DNA from: Patiria pectinifera
Taxonomy: Eukaryota > Echinodermata > Asteroidea > Valvatida > Asterinidae
NCBI GenBank assembly: GCA_029964075.1
Contig: CM057134.1
Location: 18,950,905-19,014,904 of the forward strand
Reading direction: 5' to 3'
Length of the DNA stretch: 64,000 bases
Shown here: positions 32,998-42,628 of the stretch, piece by piece
Layout of the letters: each line of letters opens with the position of its first letter
How positions within the stretch are numbered: the stretch's first letter is position 1
The notes under the pieces: model-generated
What the model saw: only the letters and a program-made list of their open reading frames with translations
What the model was told of the DNA's origin: nothing
The model's database searches: none
Program-made: the position numbers and the translations under genes

Positions 32998-33204
32998 CGC
33001 ATTCACCCTGTGATACGACAGTGATCACCTCTTGTCGTTTACAGGCCTGCACGTTGAGCTCGCACTCGTTGGGGTAAGTGACGTCATCCGAACCGCAGAC
33101 CGGCGAGTCGAAATCGACGCACTCCTCCGGGCAGACGCACTGGGGACCCTTTGCTCCCATCTCACAGATGGCGCCAAACTCACAGGTGTAGAACTCACAG
33201 CCGT
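32998..33204 (-). CDS. AGRN: Agrin exon 8: follistatin/Kazal domain 6
   Basis: Sixty-nine residues starting NGCEFYTCEFGAICEMG, with the core SPVCGSDDVTYPNEC and ending SQGEC. The acceptor is TCCCGCAG and the donor GTAAGT, phase 1 at both ends. Confidence 0.94.
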
Positions 33205-33265
33205 CTGCGGGAAAGTTTTTGGTAAAAACAAGACAATGCAAGCCTAGTAAAGCGGATTCCTGAGT

Positions 33266-34260
33266 GCATCAGAGATGAAACTGGCATATGGCAAAAAAAT
33301 CGGAAAATATGCCGAAGACAAATACGTGTCCGAAATCTGGGCCGCGCGGCATTACATACATGTACATGCATGTACAATACACTACATGCCCAATTTCCGG
33401 ACATCTGCTCCTGCTTTATTTTCGATTCAAACAAAATTTTACGATGAAAAAAAAAATGGTCAGTGTTTTCATTGCATAAAAATGCCCGAATTACGGTTAG
33501 AGTAACGGAGTCATCAATAAAGAAGTTCACTTCTTACTTGAGAAAGTCTAGGGAAAAGTCCGAAAGACAAGGCACCGTTCATGGTGCTTCAATGGTCCAT
33601 TCAACCACACAACTCCACTACTCCACTTGCATTCATACGTGGGAAAAAATCAGGTATTATCGTCTTATTCTTCTAACAAATGCCAGTGAAATGTTTCGCT
33701 AATGCTCTCTTCGCTATCCTCGAGATAATCATCACGATTTTTAAGGCATTGTATTTTGTATAACTAAATTTGAAACCTCCGAAAATCGCACAACATAATG
33801 ATTTTATCCACTGGATCGTTCACAAGGTTACCCGTTCGGGGCCGTTCCCGACCGGCCATGTGCTAGCAGACGGTACGGTGCGGTACGTACGCTGGTACTC
33901 ATTGCGTGCAGTACATGCACGCACGTGCGACACAGTAATGTTTCCATGTCGCCTGTCAATGTTTAACCTTTTGTCCAGCCGGAGAGGCTCCGATCAGTGT
34001 TATGCCCTGTGTTTCTACCGTTGAAACACTCCAATAACGACTGGTGAAAGAGATTAAAACTGCGTTCGCGATGATTTTCACGTGCCATTTCCATCGACTT
34101 TTCTTTGAAATTAGGATTGAAATAAAATGACATTTTGTGAGAAAAATCCTTACTAAATCAAATTTTGTGGGACACACTGTAAAAAAATCGGAAATTTCGT
34201 TGGAAAATTCAAAAAGTCGGTTTTCCGATTAAAATCGGAAAAGTTTCATCTCTGGTGCAT
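33266..34260. mobile_element. Long foldback element (about 1 kb)
   Basis: TGCATCAGAGATGAAACT at the left and AGTTTCATCTCTGGTGCA at the right. Just inside both ends is AATCGGAAAA in inverse sense. No long ORF. Intron 7. Confidence 0.82.
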
Positions 34261-34309
34261 ACGATTCTATTCAACTGTACTTCACTTTAAGAATACAGAA
34301 TAGTAATCT

Positions 34310-34832
34310 TTAAAGGGAAGATACAACATTTGCAAACATCAAAGAACGAAATGATCAAATTATCACGTATACCTTACTGAACTGATAGGGAATGACAGTC
34401 TAAAGCATCCTTTAAAATCGTAGCTCCTGGTGTGCTGACATTTTTACGAAAAACTGTATTTTTTCAACGTCTGGTTCCATAACCCCACTTAAGATGAACG
34501 GAGCACTTTGTGGACTTTGGGGAATTGTAAGGTCATAGAATCAGTCTGGCAGGCTTGTACCTCTTCACAGGTGTGAAATCAATTGCAAAGAAAATGCGGA
34601 ATAACTAAATATGAAAAATTAGGAGCAATTTTTGAAAATAAGCCAGTTTTCTCCAATGCTGGTTGGCCGACCAGCATTGGAAAAATACACTTTTTCTTGA
34701 AAATGTCAGCACACCAGGAGCCACAAATTTACACGATGCTTTAGACCGTCATTCCCTAACAATCTAGTAATATATTTCATAATTTGGTCATTTCGTTTTT
34801 TGATGTTTGCAAATGTTGTATCTTCCCTTTAA
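34310..34832. mobile_element. TTAA-bounded foldback element, family B, copy 2
   Basis: TTAAAGGGAAGATACAACAT with TTGCAAACATCAAA at the left; TTTGATGTTTGCAAATGTTG with TATCTTCCCTTTAA at the right. A central palindrome lies at 34653-34680. Its right TTAA is also the left TTAA of the next element. Confidence 0.9.
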
Positions 34833-35408
34833 AGGGCCCATGAAATGAATTTTTCTCATGAACATATTTTGTGCAACTCTCTACTAACTTTCTTTCTATT
34901 TGACATCCTTTTTTTATTTATTTTATTTAAAAGTGCACTTCTTTAAACCATAAAAACATTCAAATATTCCATGCTTTTCAGGACAACTGAGGGCGCTGTT
35001 GCTGTGATGTCATTTCAGGAAGACACTGTTCAGTTTAAGGGTTAACTGTTCAAATTGTGAACCCAAACATTTGCTCATTAAAAACCTCTGTGAGAAATGT
35101 TTGTTCAATGGCTTACTGCCATGTACTGACACAACAAATCATTACAGAAATTATTTTTTACGAGAGCAAAATATCTGCAATTCTGGCAACTTTTGGTGCT
35201 GAAATAATTGTAACATTGAGGTTTCTGCCTGGAATGACATCACACTTTTGCTCATGAATATGGAAATTTGTATTTGCATAAAAACCAAAAAGGCGCCAAA
35301 CAACCCCTGAAATTGGCAAAACAAAAATTGAAAATAAAGTTAAATGGGACACAAAGGTGTATTTTCAAAAGATTTCATTAAAACAATTACTTTGCATGAA
35401 CCCTTTAA
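34829..35408. mobile_element. TTAA-bounded foldback element, family A, copy B
   Basis: TTAAAGGGCCCATGAAATG at the left; GCATGAACCCTTTAA at the right, reversed relative to copies A, C and D. It abuts family B copy 2 with no extra base. Confidence 0.88.
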
Positions 35409-35589
35409 GAAAACTCTTATGATAAAACCTCAGGTATTCCAGATTTCAAAAGGGATTAGAAATGTCCTTAAATCAGAAAAAAAAACCTGAAAGAAAAAAC
35501 AACGAAATCAGGAAAAATCCTGACAATTTGTTTTTTAAATCTGGAAAAATCTTGACAGATCTCACATCCATTATACAAAGATTCTGCTG

Positions 35590-36105
35590 TACAGGGCGAG
35601 TCAAAAAAGGCGAAACCCAAATGTCAGGACTTTTGTTTTAGTGAAGTTTTGTATGTCGCACTTTCAAAATCTAGGATACAAAAGCCCCATTCATAAGCTT
35701 TCTTTTAGTATAAGAATCATTCAAATCACTCAAGTACATGTACTTTTCAAGTTACGGAATTTTAAACACAACCACTGTTTTAAAGTTCTTTCCACGGATC
35801 TCAAAAAAGATGTGCGTTCTTTCAGCAAAACGAACACAATTCACACACGTCCCAATGTGATTGGTTTTCGTTTTGCTGAAAGAACACTTACCTTCTTGTT
35901 ATCCGTGGACAGAACTTTAAAACGGTGGTTGTGTTTAAAATTCCGTAACTTGAAAAGTACATGAGTGATGTGAATGATTTTTGTACTAAAAGAAAGCTTA
36001 TGAATTGGGCTTTCATATCCTATATTTTGAAAGTGTTACATGCATAACTTCACTAAAACAATGGTCCCAACATTTGGGGTTCCTTTTTTTTTTACTCACC
36101 CTGTA
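35590..36105. mobile_element. Large palindromic element with TACAGGG ends, copy 1
   Basis: TACAGGGCGAGTCAAAAAA at the left and ACTCACCCTGTA at the right. The arms are about 230 bp each and pair over most of their length (for example CATAAGCTTTCTTTTAGTA against TACTAAAAGAAAGCTTATG). TA-flanked, mariner-like termini; no transposase. Confidence 0.88.
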
Positions 36106-36142
36106 TAATCACTATTTTAAAAATGAAAATCTCAATACTTAC

Positions 36143-36364
36143 TGCAGAGACCCTCCAGCTCGACTTGAATATCCTTCTGTTGTTCACACGCAGCCTGTTT
36201 CAGTAGGCACGCATTACCGTACGTCATTTTGTCGGTGCCACAAACTGGGCTGTCCTCATCAGTACACATCCTATCGCATGAGCACGTAGGGCTACCATCG
36301 ACTACCAGGCATATGGCACCATAGGCGCAACGGACAGAACTGCACAAGCCTTCTGATTGGTTTA
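36143..36364 (-). CDS. AGRN: Agrin exon 7: follistatin/Kazal domain 5
   Basis: Seventy-four residues with GLCSSVRCAYGAICLV and the Kazal core SPVCGTDKMTYGNAC, ending ELEGLC. The acceptor is GTGGCAG and the donor GTAAGT, phase 1 at both ends. It lies between two introns filled with transposon-like repeats. Confidence 0.94.
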
Positions 36365-36369
36365 CTGCC

Positions 36370-36925
36370 ACAAAGAAATGAATAATAATAATAGTGGGTA
36401 TTTATAAAGCACACTTATCCACCAGGACTGTGCTCAAGGTGCTACATCATTATTACCCCTGCTCATTGGGCCGATGAAACATTCCAAATACCATCTCAGC
36501 TCCCTGGGGAGTATAGACCATTATCATGTTGCAGCCATCATGGTTTTTTCCCCATTCAAATCAACGTAACCAAAGCGAGGCTGGAAAGAAAAATAGTCTG
36601 GTTCCTTTGTGCACAAAAAGCATTATCATTCAGTACTGTTATTGGATACAGGGAACATGACTAAAATGGTGGCAGCATGATAAAGGTCTATACAGCTTGA
36701 TGCTGCCTGTTAGGCGCAAGGAAGCTAATTCAAACACAATAACCAATCTCTGCCCTCACAGGTACCCATTTACTCCTGGGTGGAGAGAAGCAATGAGTGA
36801 CAAAGTGCCTTGCCCAAGGGCACACGCACCATGACACCAGGCAGGACTTGAACCCACAACCTGCAGCTTTACTTGCAGACCACAAATCCAATGCCCTTAA
36901 CCACGAGGCCACCGCACTCCAAACA
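36370..36925 (-). repeat. tRNA-derived SINE interrupted by a foldback
   Basis: In reverse sense it carries a tail of ATTATTATT and TTTATAAATACC type at 36380-36405, a body (CTCAGCTCCCTGGGGA, TACCCATTTACTCCTGGGTG, TTGCCCAAGGGC) and a tRNA-like head with the B box GGTTCAAGTCC near 36845 (seen as GGACTTGAACC on plus). The foldback at 36512-36692 splits it. Confidence 0.8.
36512..36692. mobile_element. TA-flanked foldback inserted in a SINE
   Basis: TATAGACCATTATCATGTTG at the left and GCATGATAAAGGTCTATA at the right. The SINE body continues on both sides, so the insertion is younger than the SINE. Confidence 0.8.
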
Positions 36926-36966
36926 AATTTTATTACACAGAGGAAAGGCTTAATTGAGCATTTGTT

Positions 36967-37085
36967 AACCCTAAAACCCTAGGCATTTTTGCTAGAATAC
37001 AGCCTCAATCCTCAAAAATCATCCATTATTTCTTGAATGTGGTCCTTGGAGGGGTGCACCACTGCCTCAATCCTGCAAATTTTGA
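36967..37085. repeat. CCTCAATCCTSCAAAATCC-family repeat, copy 1
   Basis: Shares CCCTA..CCCTAGGC..TTTTGCTAG and GCCTCAATCCTCAAAA, CCATTATTTCTT and GGAGGGGTG.ACCACTGCCT with 48435-48725 and 58310-58650. Immediately after it, about 37120-37242, is a reversed fragment of TTAA family C ending CCTACCTTTAA. Confidence 0.72.
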
Positions 37086-37811
37086 ATTTTGAAAACGAGA
37101 TCTTAGAATATTGTCTTTCTCGGAATAAACAGCATTCACAGAGCTAAAACTTCATCCAATTAGTTGTTTACTTAAGCACCCATCTATAAACTATGAGCAC
37201 TTCGGTTGCTTCAAATGAAAAAATGATTTACCCTACCTTTAAAATGTGACAGGGATAGAGTTTAAGAATTCACTTCAAAAGTGACTGGAAAATTTGCATG
37301 AAAAATATCAACCCAAGTGGAATAGTTCTCCAGGGGCAATTGCAATTCAATTTAAATATAAATCTATTGAAAGCAGCCAAACAAACTTGGACAGGTCAAT
37401 CAGTTTTCCAATTTTACTATTTCTTTCACAAAGTCATCAATCTTAAAAGTTCAAATTCCTTGTTTAGCTTGCAATTAGTAGTAACAGATGTAAAATGGCC
37501 ACAAAAATTTCCAAGACTTTTACTAGCATTTCTCAAGGGACAGTGCGTAAATGTTTCTCTAAATAGTCTGGATTAACTACTATTTCAAGATCATGGGTCT
37601 CCAGAGAGACAGACACCTGAAACTCTTTCAACACTAAATTAAAGTACAGGAAGTGAGGTGGCTGGGGAGTTGTAAGGTCAAAGGTCGGGTCACTGAGGTC
37701 AACCATAACATCTGGAATGACAGCTGTGCGGAATGGTTTTGTCATTTGCAACCTGGTCATACATGTATGTACATGTACATGGACAAGGAGACAATGAAGG
37801 TCCTATACTAT

Positions 37812-38225
37812 AGTGGGATGCTGTGGTCCAATGGTTACAGTGTACGACTCATGTGCTGTGGTACATGGGTTCGAATCCTGACCGTGGGAACATGGTGTTT
37901 GTGCTCTTGAGCAAGGCACTTTACCATTATTGACTGTCCTTCGGATGGGACATAAAACCGTAGGTCCCGTGTGTTGTGTAACGCACGTTAAAGAACCCAG
38001 TAACACTTATCGCTAAGAGAAGGGGTTTGCCCCAGTGTTTCTGGCAGTGGCTGCTTAATGCGCCGCAGCACCTTGTAAACCATTGTAAAGGTGCTACATA
38101 ATGGTTCTCATATTTCTCATGTACTTCATTTACCTGTCTCTAATAATAGACATAATTTCCAGCGCCTCGAGTACCTAATTGTTGGTAGATATGTGCGCTA
38201 TATAAGACTTCGGTATTATCATAGT
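37812..38225 (+). repeat. tRNA-derived SINE, forward
   Basis: The A box region TGTGGTCCAATGGTTACAG (about 37822-37840) and the B box GGTTCGAATCC (37868-37878) are at tRNA spacing. The body has CTTGAGCAAGGCACTTTACC and a tail with GTGCGCTATATAAGACTTCG before ATTATC. Near complete. Confidence 0.85.
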
Positions 38226-38697
38226 GCTCACAAAATCCTACACAACCCACAGACACATTGTTATATTTGACATTATTATCAGGCTCCCAGCGGTAAAAAT
38301 AAATCAACGTATTGCATGCTTTTGTAAAACGTACCCGGATGACAGCAATATTGTCAGTAAAAGTACCCGGATTGCAGACAATGTTACTTTTGATATTGTC
38401 TGGGTGCCCTCAAAAGCTTCTTCCTGGCATTTTCGAAAGTTTCCGCACGATCAAGAGCGTAGAAACTCATAGTTGTGAACCAGTCAACAAAGCACAGCGC
38501 GCTGTACTGTCGAACACGGATGCCCACGCAGCGCGCAGCAGGCCAGGTATACGCGCACTGTTGTCAATAATGAAAATGGTAGCGTCAAATAGTTTGACTA
38601 AATAGGAGAAAAGAAGACAGGGTCTTGAATTGTATTTCTTACGAATCAAATCAGCCTGATATAGATAAAAAGTAATATTGGATGTTGTTTTTTTTTG

Positions 38698-38822
38698 AGA
38701 GGGGATACAAAAATATATTGAGGGGATACAAAAATATATTGCTCTCGCTATGACAATATTATTACACTCGTTTTTGACTTGTGCAATATTGTCATAGCTC
38801 GTGCAATATATTCTTGTATCGA
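38698..38822. repeat. Direct plus inverted repeat, AT-rich foldback
   Basis: GAGGGGATACAAAAATATAT is tandemly repeated, and GATAC..AATATATTGC with GCTATGACAATATT pairs with AATATTGTCATAGC, GCAATATATTCTTGTATC. Confidence 0.75.
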
Positions 38823-39799
38823 CCTCAAAGCCATCCAATATATAAGTATTTGTGACAAATATTGTTTTGTGCTTGTTCAATGGGACACAATCCTTGAAAA
38901 CTCTTTGATGGTAAAAATGTTCCATCTTCAGAAAACTACCTTCAAATCTGGTATTTTTACTGCAGGCATTTTAAAATATAATTTTTTATCACCTCATAAC
39001 TTTTGTAAAAATCTAATACCTAATTGATTTACCCACAACATTTTACACAGTTTTCCATGCATCTCAACACCTAGGGATATTTTTAATGCAACAATGCACA
39101 AAGCTTGATAGTTTCAATGGATATCCCAAAGTTATACTTTCACTTTTGAAAACCTTTTTATTGCCAGAAACCACAGATTTTAATAGGGTTTTGCCACAAG
39201 GTAAAAGTGGTAAAACCATGGACAAAAGGGTGGATGGAATAATAACAATTCCTGTTTCTTCAGGACTCTAATTATACACATGTGACTCAAAATGAGTCAG
39301 ATATCATAACAGGCATGCAACTGGGAATTTCGAACACAAAAAAAGAGAACCACCCAAGTCTTTGTAAAGTATTTTTCAATTTGAAATTCATGTGATGTAA
39401 AAAACGACGAAATCAGTGGATCTGAGGAAATGTTGCATGCCTGTCATACAATGTGCTCAATGTATTCATTACTTAATTTTAAAGGGAACAGATAATTAAA
39501 ATTGCCAATTTTGCAAAGTTTGTAAACCAAATTGACATTAAGGGTTTGCAACATGTACAAAGCTTCAAAATACAAAGTTTGTTTCTACTAAACAAATGGT
39601 CCATTATCATCATGAGATTAAAGATTATAAAAACGTTAGGCCTGTTAAACCTCACTTGCTCAGAAATATGGCCTATCCAATACACACTGAACTACTGTAC
39701 ATTTACTAAGATTCAAAACACTAACGTATTTGTTGGTCACTTTATTTAGAACTTAGCAATTATAACAATGTAATTTTTGAATTACATTTTGTACATTGT

Positions 39800-40070
39800 G
39801 GCACATGTGGTCTAGCGGTAGAGCACAGAATTGTGGGTTCGAGCCCCATCGTGGATATGCGTGTTGTGCCCTTGAGTAAGGCGCTTTACCTCAATTACTC
39901 CTCTCAACCCAGGTGTTAAATGGGTACCGCCATTATTCAATGCTGGGAAGGTAACAGACTCGCTGTGGAGGAGGTGTGGCAATCCCCCTACAGCAGCATA
40001 TGAGTCTGGCCCAATTGCTAATGAAAGAGAGATGGGCACTCCATTCCTGTGAACACAGGTTCGTCCCCTT
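39800..40070 (+). repeat. tRNA-derived SINE, second type
   Basis: A box TGTGGTCTAGCGGTAGAGC, B box GGTTCGAGCCC (39836-39846), body TTGAGTAAGGCGCTTTACCT. The tail differs from the 37812 copy (AATGAAAGAGAGATGGGCAC). Intron 6. Confidence 0.8.
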
Positions 40071-40247
40071 TACCTTTTTTTCACTTTTTGAACTTTTATA
40101 GTTCGGGCCATAACCTTGAATTCACGTCTGTTTGTATCTCTAATATGGCATAGCTACAGCAGTCTCACCGGCTAAAAAATATGGCCTATAATCTATGAAG
40201 GAGCTACATGTATATACTGGTGCACATTTTCAAATATGAATACTTAC

Positions 40248-40454
40248 AGCATGGTCCATTAGCGATCACATGAATGGCTTCACTTCTCAGGCACTGCTCC
40301 TTCTGGAGGTGACAGATACTGTAATACGTGACCCCGTCACCGCCGCAGACAGGCACGTAGATGTCAGGACAGCTACTGATACAGGCGCAGGTGGGGCTAC
40401 CCTCCAGATTCAAGATACACTTGCCAAACTCACACTGGAAGCTGTGACACGGGG
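40248..40454 (-). CDS. AGRN: Agrin exon 6: follistatin/Kazal domain 4
   Basis: Sixty-nine residues beginning SPCHSFQCEFGKCILN, with the core VPVCGGDGVTYYSIC and ending NGPC. The acceptor is CATTAG and the donor GTAAGT, phase 1 at both ends. The 11-bp minisatellite lies in the intron on its upstream side. Confidence 0.93.
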
Positions 40455-40737
40455 CTAATGATTGGAGAAAAAGACCGAAATCACTATGTCAAATTATTAG
40501 CAATGCAGTGATTAAATATCAGGTACATACTGTACATGTATGACTGATTGACAACAAAAATGTGACGTCATGAAATTAGGTCTATAAATAAAATAACTTG
40601 TGCTGTACTCAATAAGCTGCATGTATATGTACATGTACGTAAAAGTGACTGCAAAAAAGTTTGTCCATATTGTGTCTAGCCTTATATTAGGAATTTTCAA
40701 AGACAGTTTCCAGTGAAAGTTTAATGCAGTCCATGGT

Positions 40738-41335
40738 AAGTCGATCACAAGTCAGTTATAAGTTAATCAAACAAGTCAAATTACAAGTCAATCACAAGTC
40801 AAATCACAAGTCAGTCACAAGTCAGACACAAGTCAGTCACAAGATAACCACAAGTCAATCACAAGTCAGAGACAAGTCAGAGACAAGTCAGTCACAAGTC
40901 AATCACAAGTCAATCACAAGTTGGTCACAAGTCAATCACAAGTCAATCACAAGTCAGTCACAAGTCAATCACAAGTCAATCACAAGTCAATCACAAGTCA
41001 ATCACAAGTCAGTCACAAGTCAGTCACAAGTCAGTCACAAGTCAATCACAAGTCAATCACAAGTCAGTCACAAGTCAATCACAAGTCAGTCACAAGTCAA
41101 TCACAAGTCAGTCACAAGTCAGTCACAAGTCAATCACAAGTCAATCACAAGTCAATCACAAGTCAGTCACAAGTCAGTCACAAGTCAGAGACAATCAGAG
41201 ACAAGTCAGTCACAACTTAATCACAAGTCAGTCACAACTCAGTTACAAGTCAGTCACAAGTCAGTCATAAAAGGATCACATGTTAGTCACATGTCAGTCA
41301 CAAGTCAGTAACAGGTCAATCACAAGTCAATTAAT
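40738..41335. repeat. 11-bp minisatellite (TCAATCACAAG / TCAGTCACAAG)
   Basis: About 50 units of 11 bp with two main variants. Because 11 is not a multiple of three and the units lack stops on this strand, the array is open in several frames; the resulting SQVNHKSITSQ-type peptide is an artefact. Intron 5. A faint relative lies near 50840-50900 (GTCACAAGTC). Confidence 0.95.
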
Positions 41336-41746
41336 ACAAATGTAAGTAACAGGATGAACAAAGGAAAATAAGAAATGTCACATACAATGTAGTTCATTTC
41401 AATAGCTTGCGACTAGAGACTGGATAATTTGTATTTGACAGCACTATTTCCACAGCATTCAGTGAAAATCAAATCCAGCTTTTCAAATTTGTTCAACATT
41501 AGACTCAAATGTTTCCAAAAAACATAATTGTATGTATGCATGTCACTGGTTGCATTTTAAACTAGATAGAAAAAAGTCCCAGAATATGTAGTACTTAGAA
41601 AATGTTTTGGAAGTTAACCTCAAAAACCATATCTGGATTACAAATGATGACAGATATCTTATTTCACACATTTTTTGATAACTTATTTCCCTAAAAATAA
41701 AAAAAAAATATTTGATTCTGAAAAATGCGGTCAACATCAGACTCAC

Positions 41747-41971
41747 ATGTTCCAGGCATGCAGTAGCTCTCTTCATGGACAGACAGCTCAAACCGAGACT
41801 GGCAAGCAACTCTCCTCATCAGGCACTCCGACTCGTACATCTGACCGTCCGAAGCACAGACGGGGTTGCCTGGCAACTCCTCGCAGTCGAAGACGCAGCC
41901 CGCGATTGGCTGACGGTTCCTGTTCAGTTTGCAAGCGACGTTACGATCAAAGTTGGCCGTTGCACAAGGAT
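41747..41971 (-). CDS. AGRN: Agrin exon 5: follistatin/Kazal domain 3
   Basis: Seventy-five residues starting NPCATANFDRNVACK, with the Kazal core NPVCASDGQMYESEC and a cysteine-bearing end, ESYCMPGT. The acceptor is CTTTTAG and the donor GTGAGT, phase 1 at both ends. The follistatin half is the least canonical of the series (KLNRNQPIAGC in place of a typical EGF-like hairpin). Confidence 0.92.
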
Positions 41972-42403
41972 CTAAAAGAGAGAGTTGTAAACAAACAATT
42001 TACTGGTAAACTTTACAACTGACAACTTCACTCCTGACTATATACATGCATTTTATGGAAGCATGTACATAATGGATGTAAACTCCAAACAAAAAAACAC
42101 AAGCAATTATGAGGTACAATTTTTCCTGACACATAATCAATTTTTTTTTTATACATACATATGTACATGTACCATATGGGTCATTGTATATATTTAGGGT
42201 CCAATGTGTGACATTTGTCCTGTCCCTATAGAGTACCGAAGTGAATACATAACGCGCATAATTATGTGTGTGAAAGACATTAGCGCAACAGGACGGGAAA
42301 AAATTGACTCCAAATTTATAGAAATTGACAAACTTTTTAATCTTTTGTATCAAAATTTTTTTCAAAAAACAAGGGAAAATAATGGAAATTTTGTCCAACT
42401 TAC
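41972..42403 (-). other. Agrin intron 4, no feature
   Basis: AT-rich 432-bp intron with TACATACATATGTACATGT words at 42152-42172. Nothing else is recognised. Confidence 0.5.
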
Positions 42404-42628
42404 TGCATTTTCCTTGGAAGATGATTCGGATCTCTCTCCGTTGCAGACAGCTAGCCCGTTTCATCTCACACTCATTCGGATAGTCCACCCCGTCGCCTCC
42501 GCACACGGGGTTGTACTCCAGCGCGTCGCACTCCTGCGAGCACACGCACTTTGCCGACGCGCCGTCCGGGGTGATCATGCACTCGGCGCCAAACGGGCAC
42601 TGCTTGTTCTGGCACAAGCTCGTGGAAT
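42404..42628 (-). CDS. AGRN: Agrin exon 4: follistatin/Kazal domain 2
   Basis: Seventy-five residues with LCQNKQCPFGAECM and the Kazal core NPVCGGDGVDYPNEC. The acceptor is AACCTAG and the donor GTAAGT, phase 1 at both ends. The frame also remains open upstream through the acceptor to an ATG at 42680 (and another at 42704). This may be an alternative secreted start; see findings. As an internal exon it joins cleanly to exon 3 (split codon G|AT, Asp). Confidence 0.94.

Noticed and set aside
40724..41311. 195-codon frame SQVNHKSITSQ repeated, as a repetitive protein
   Set aside because: It is the 11-bp minisatellite read in frame. An 11-mer lacking stops is open in several frames; no flanking gene signals.
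40738..41335. CRISPR-like array
   Set aside because: Units are 11 bp, contiguous, with no spacers, in a eukaryotic intron.
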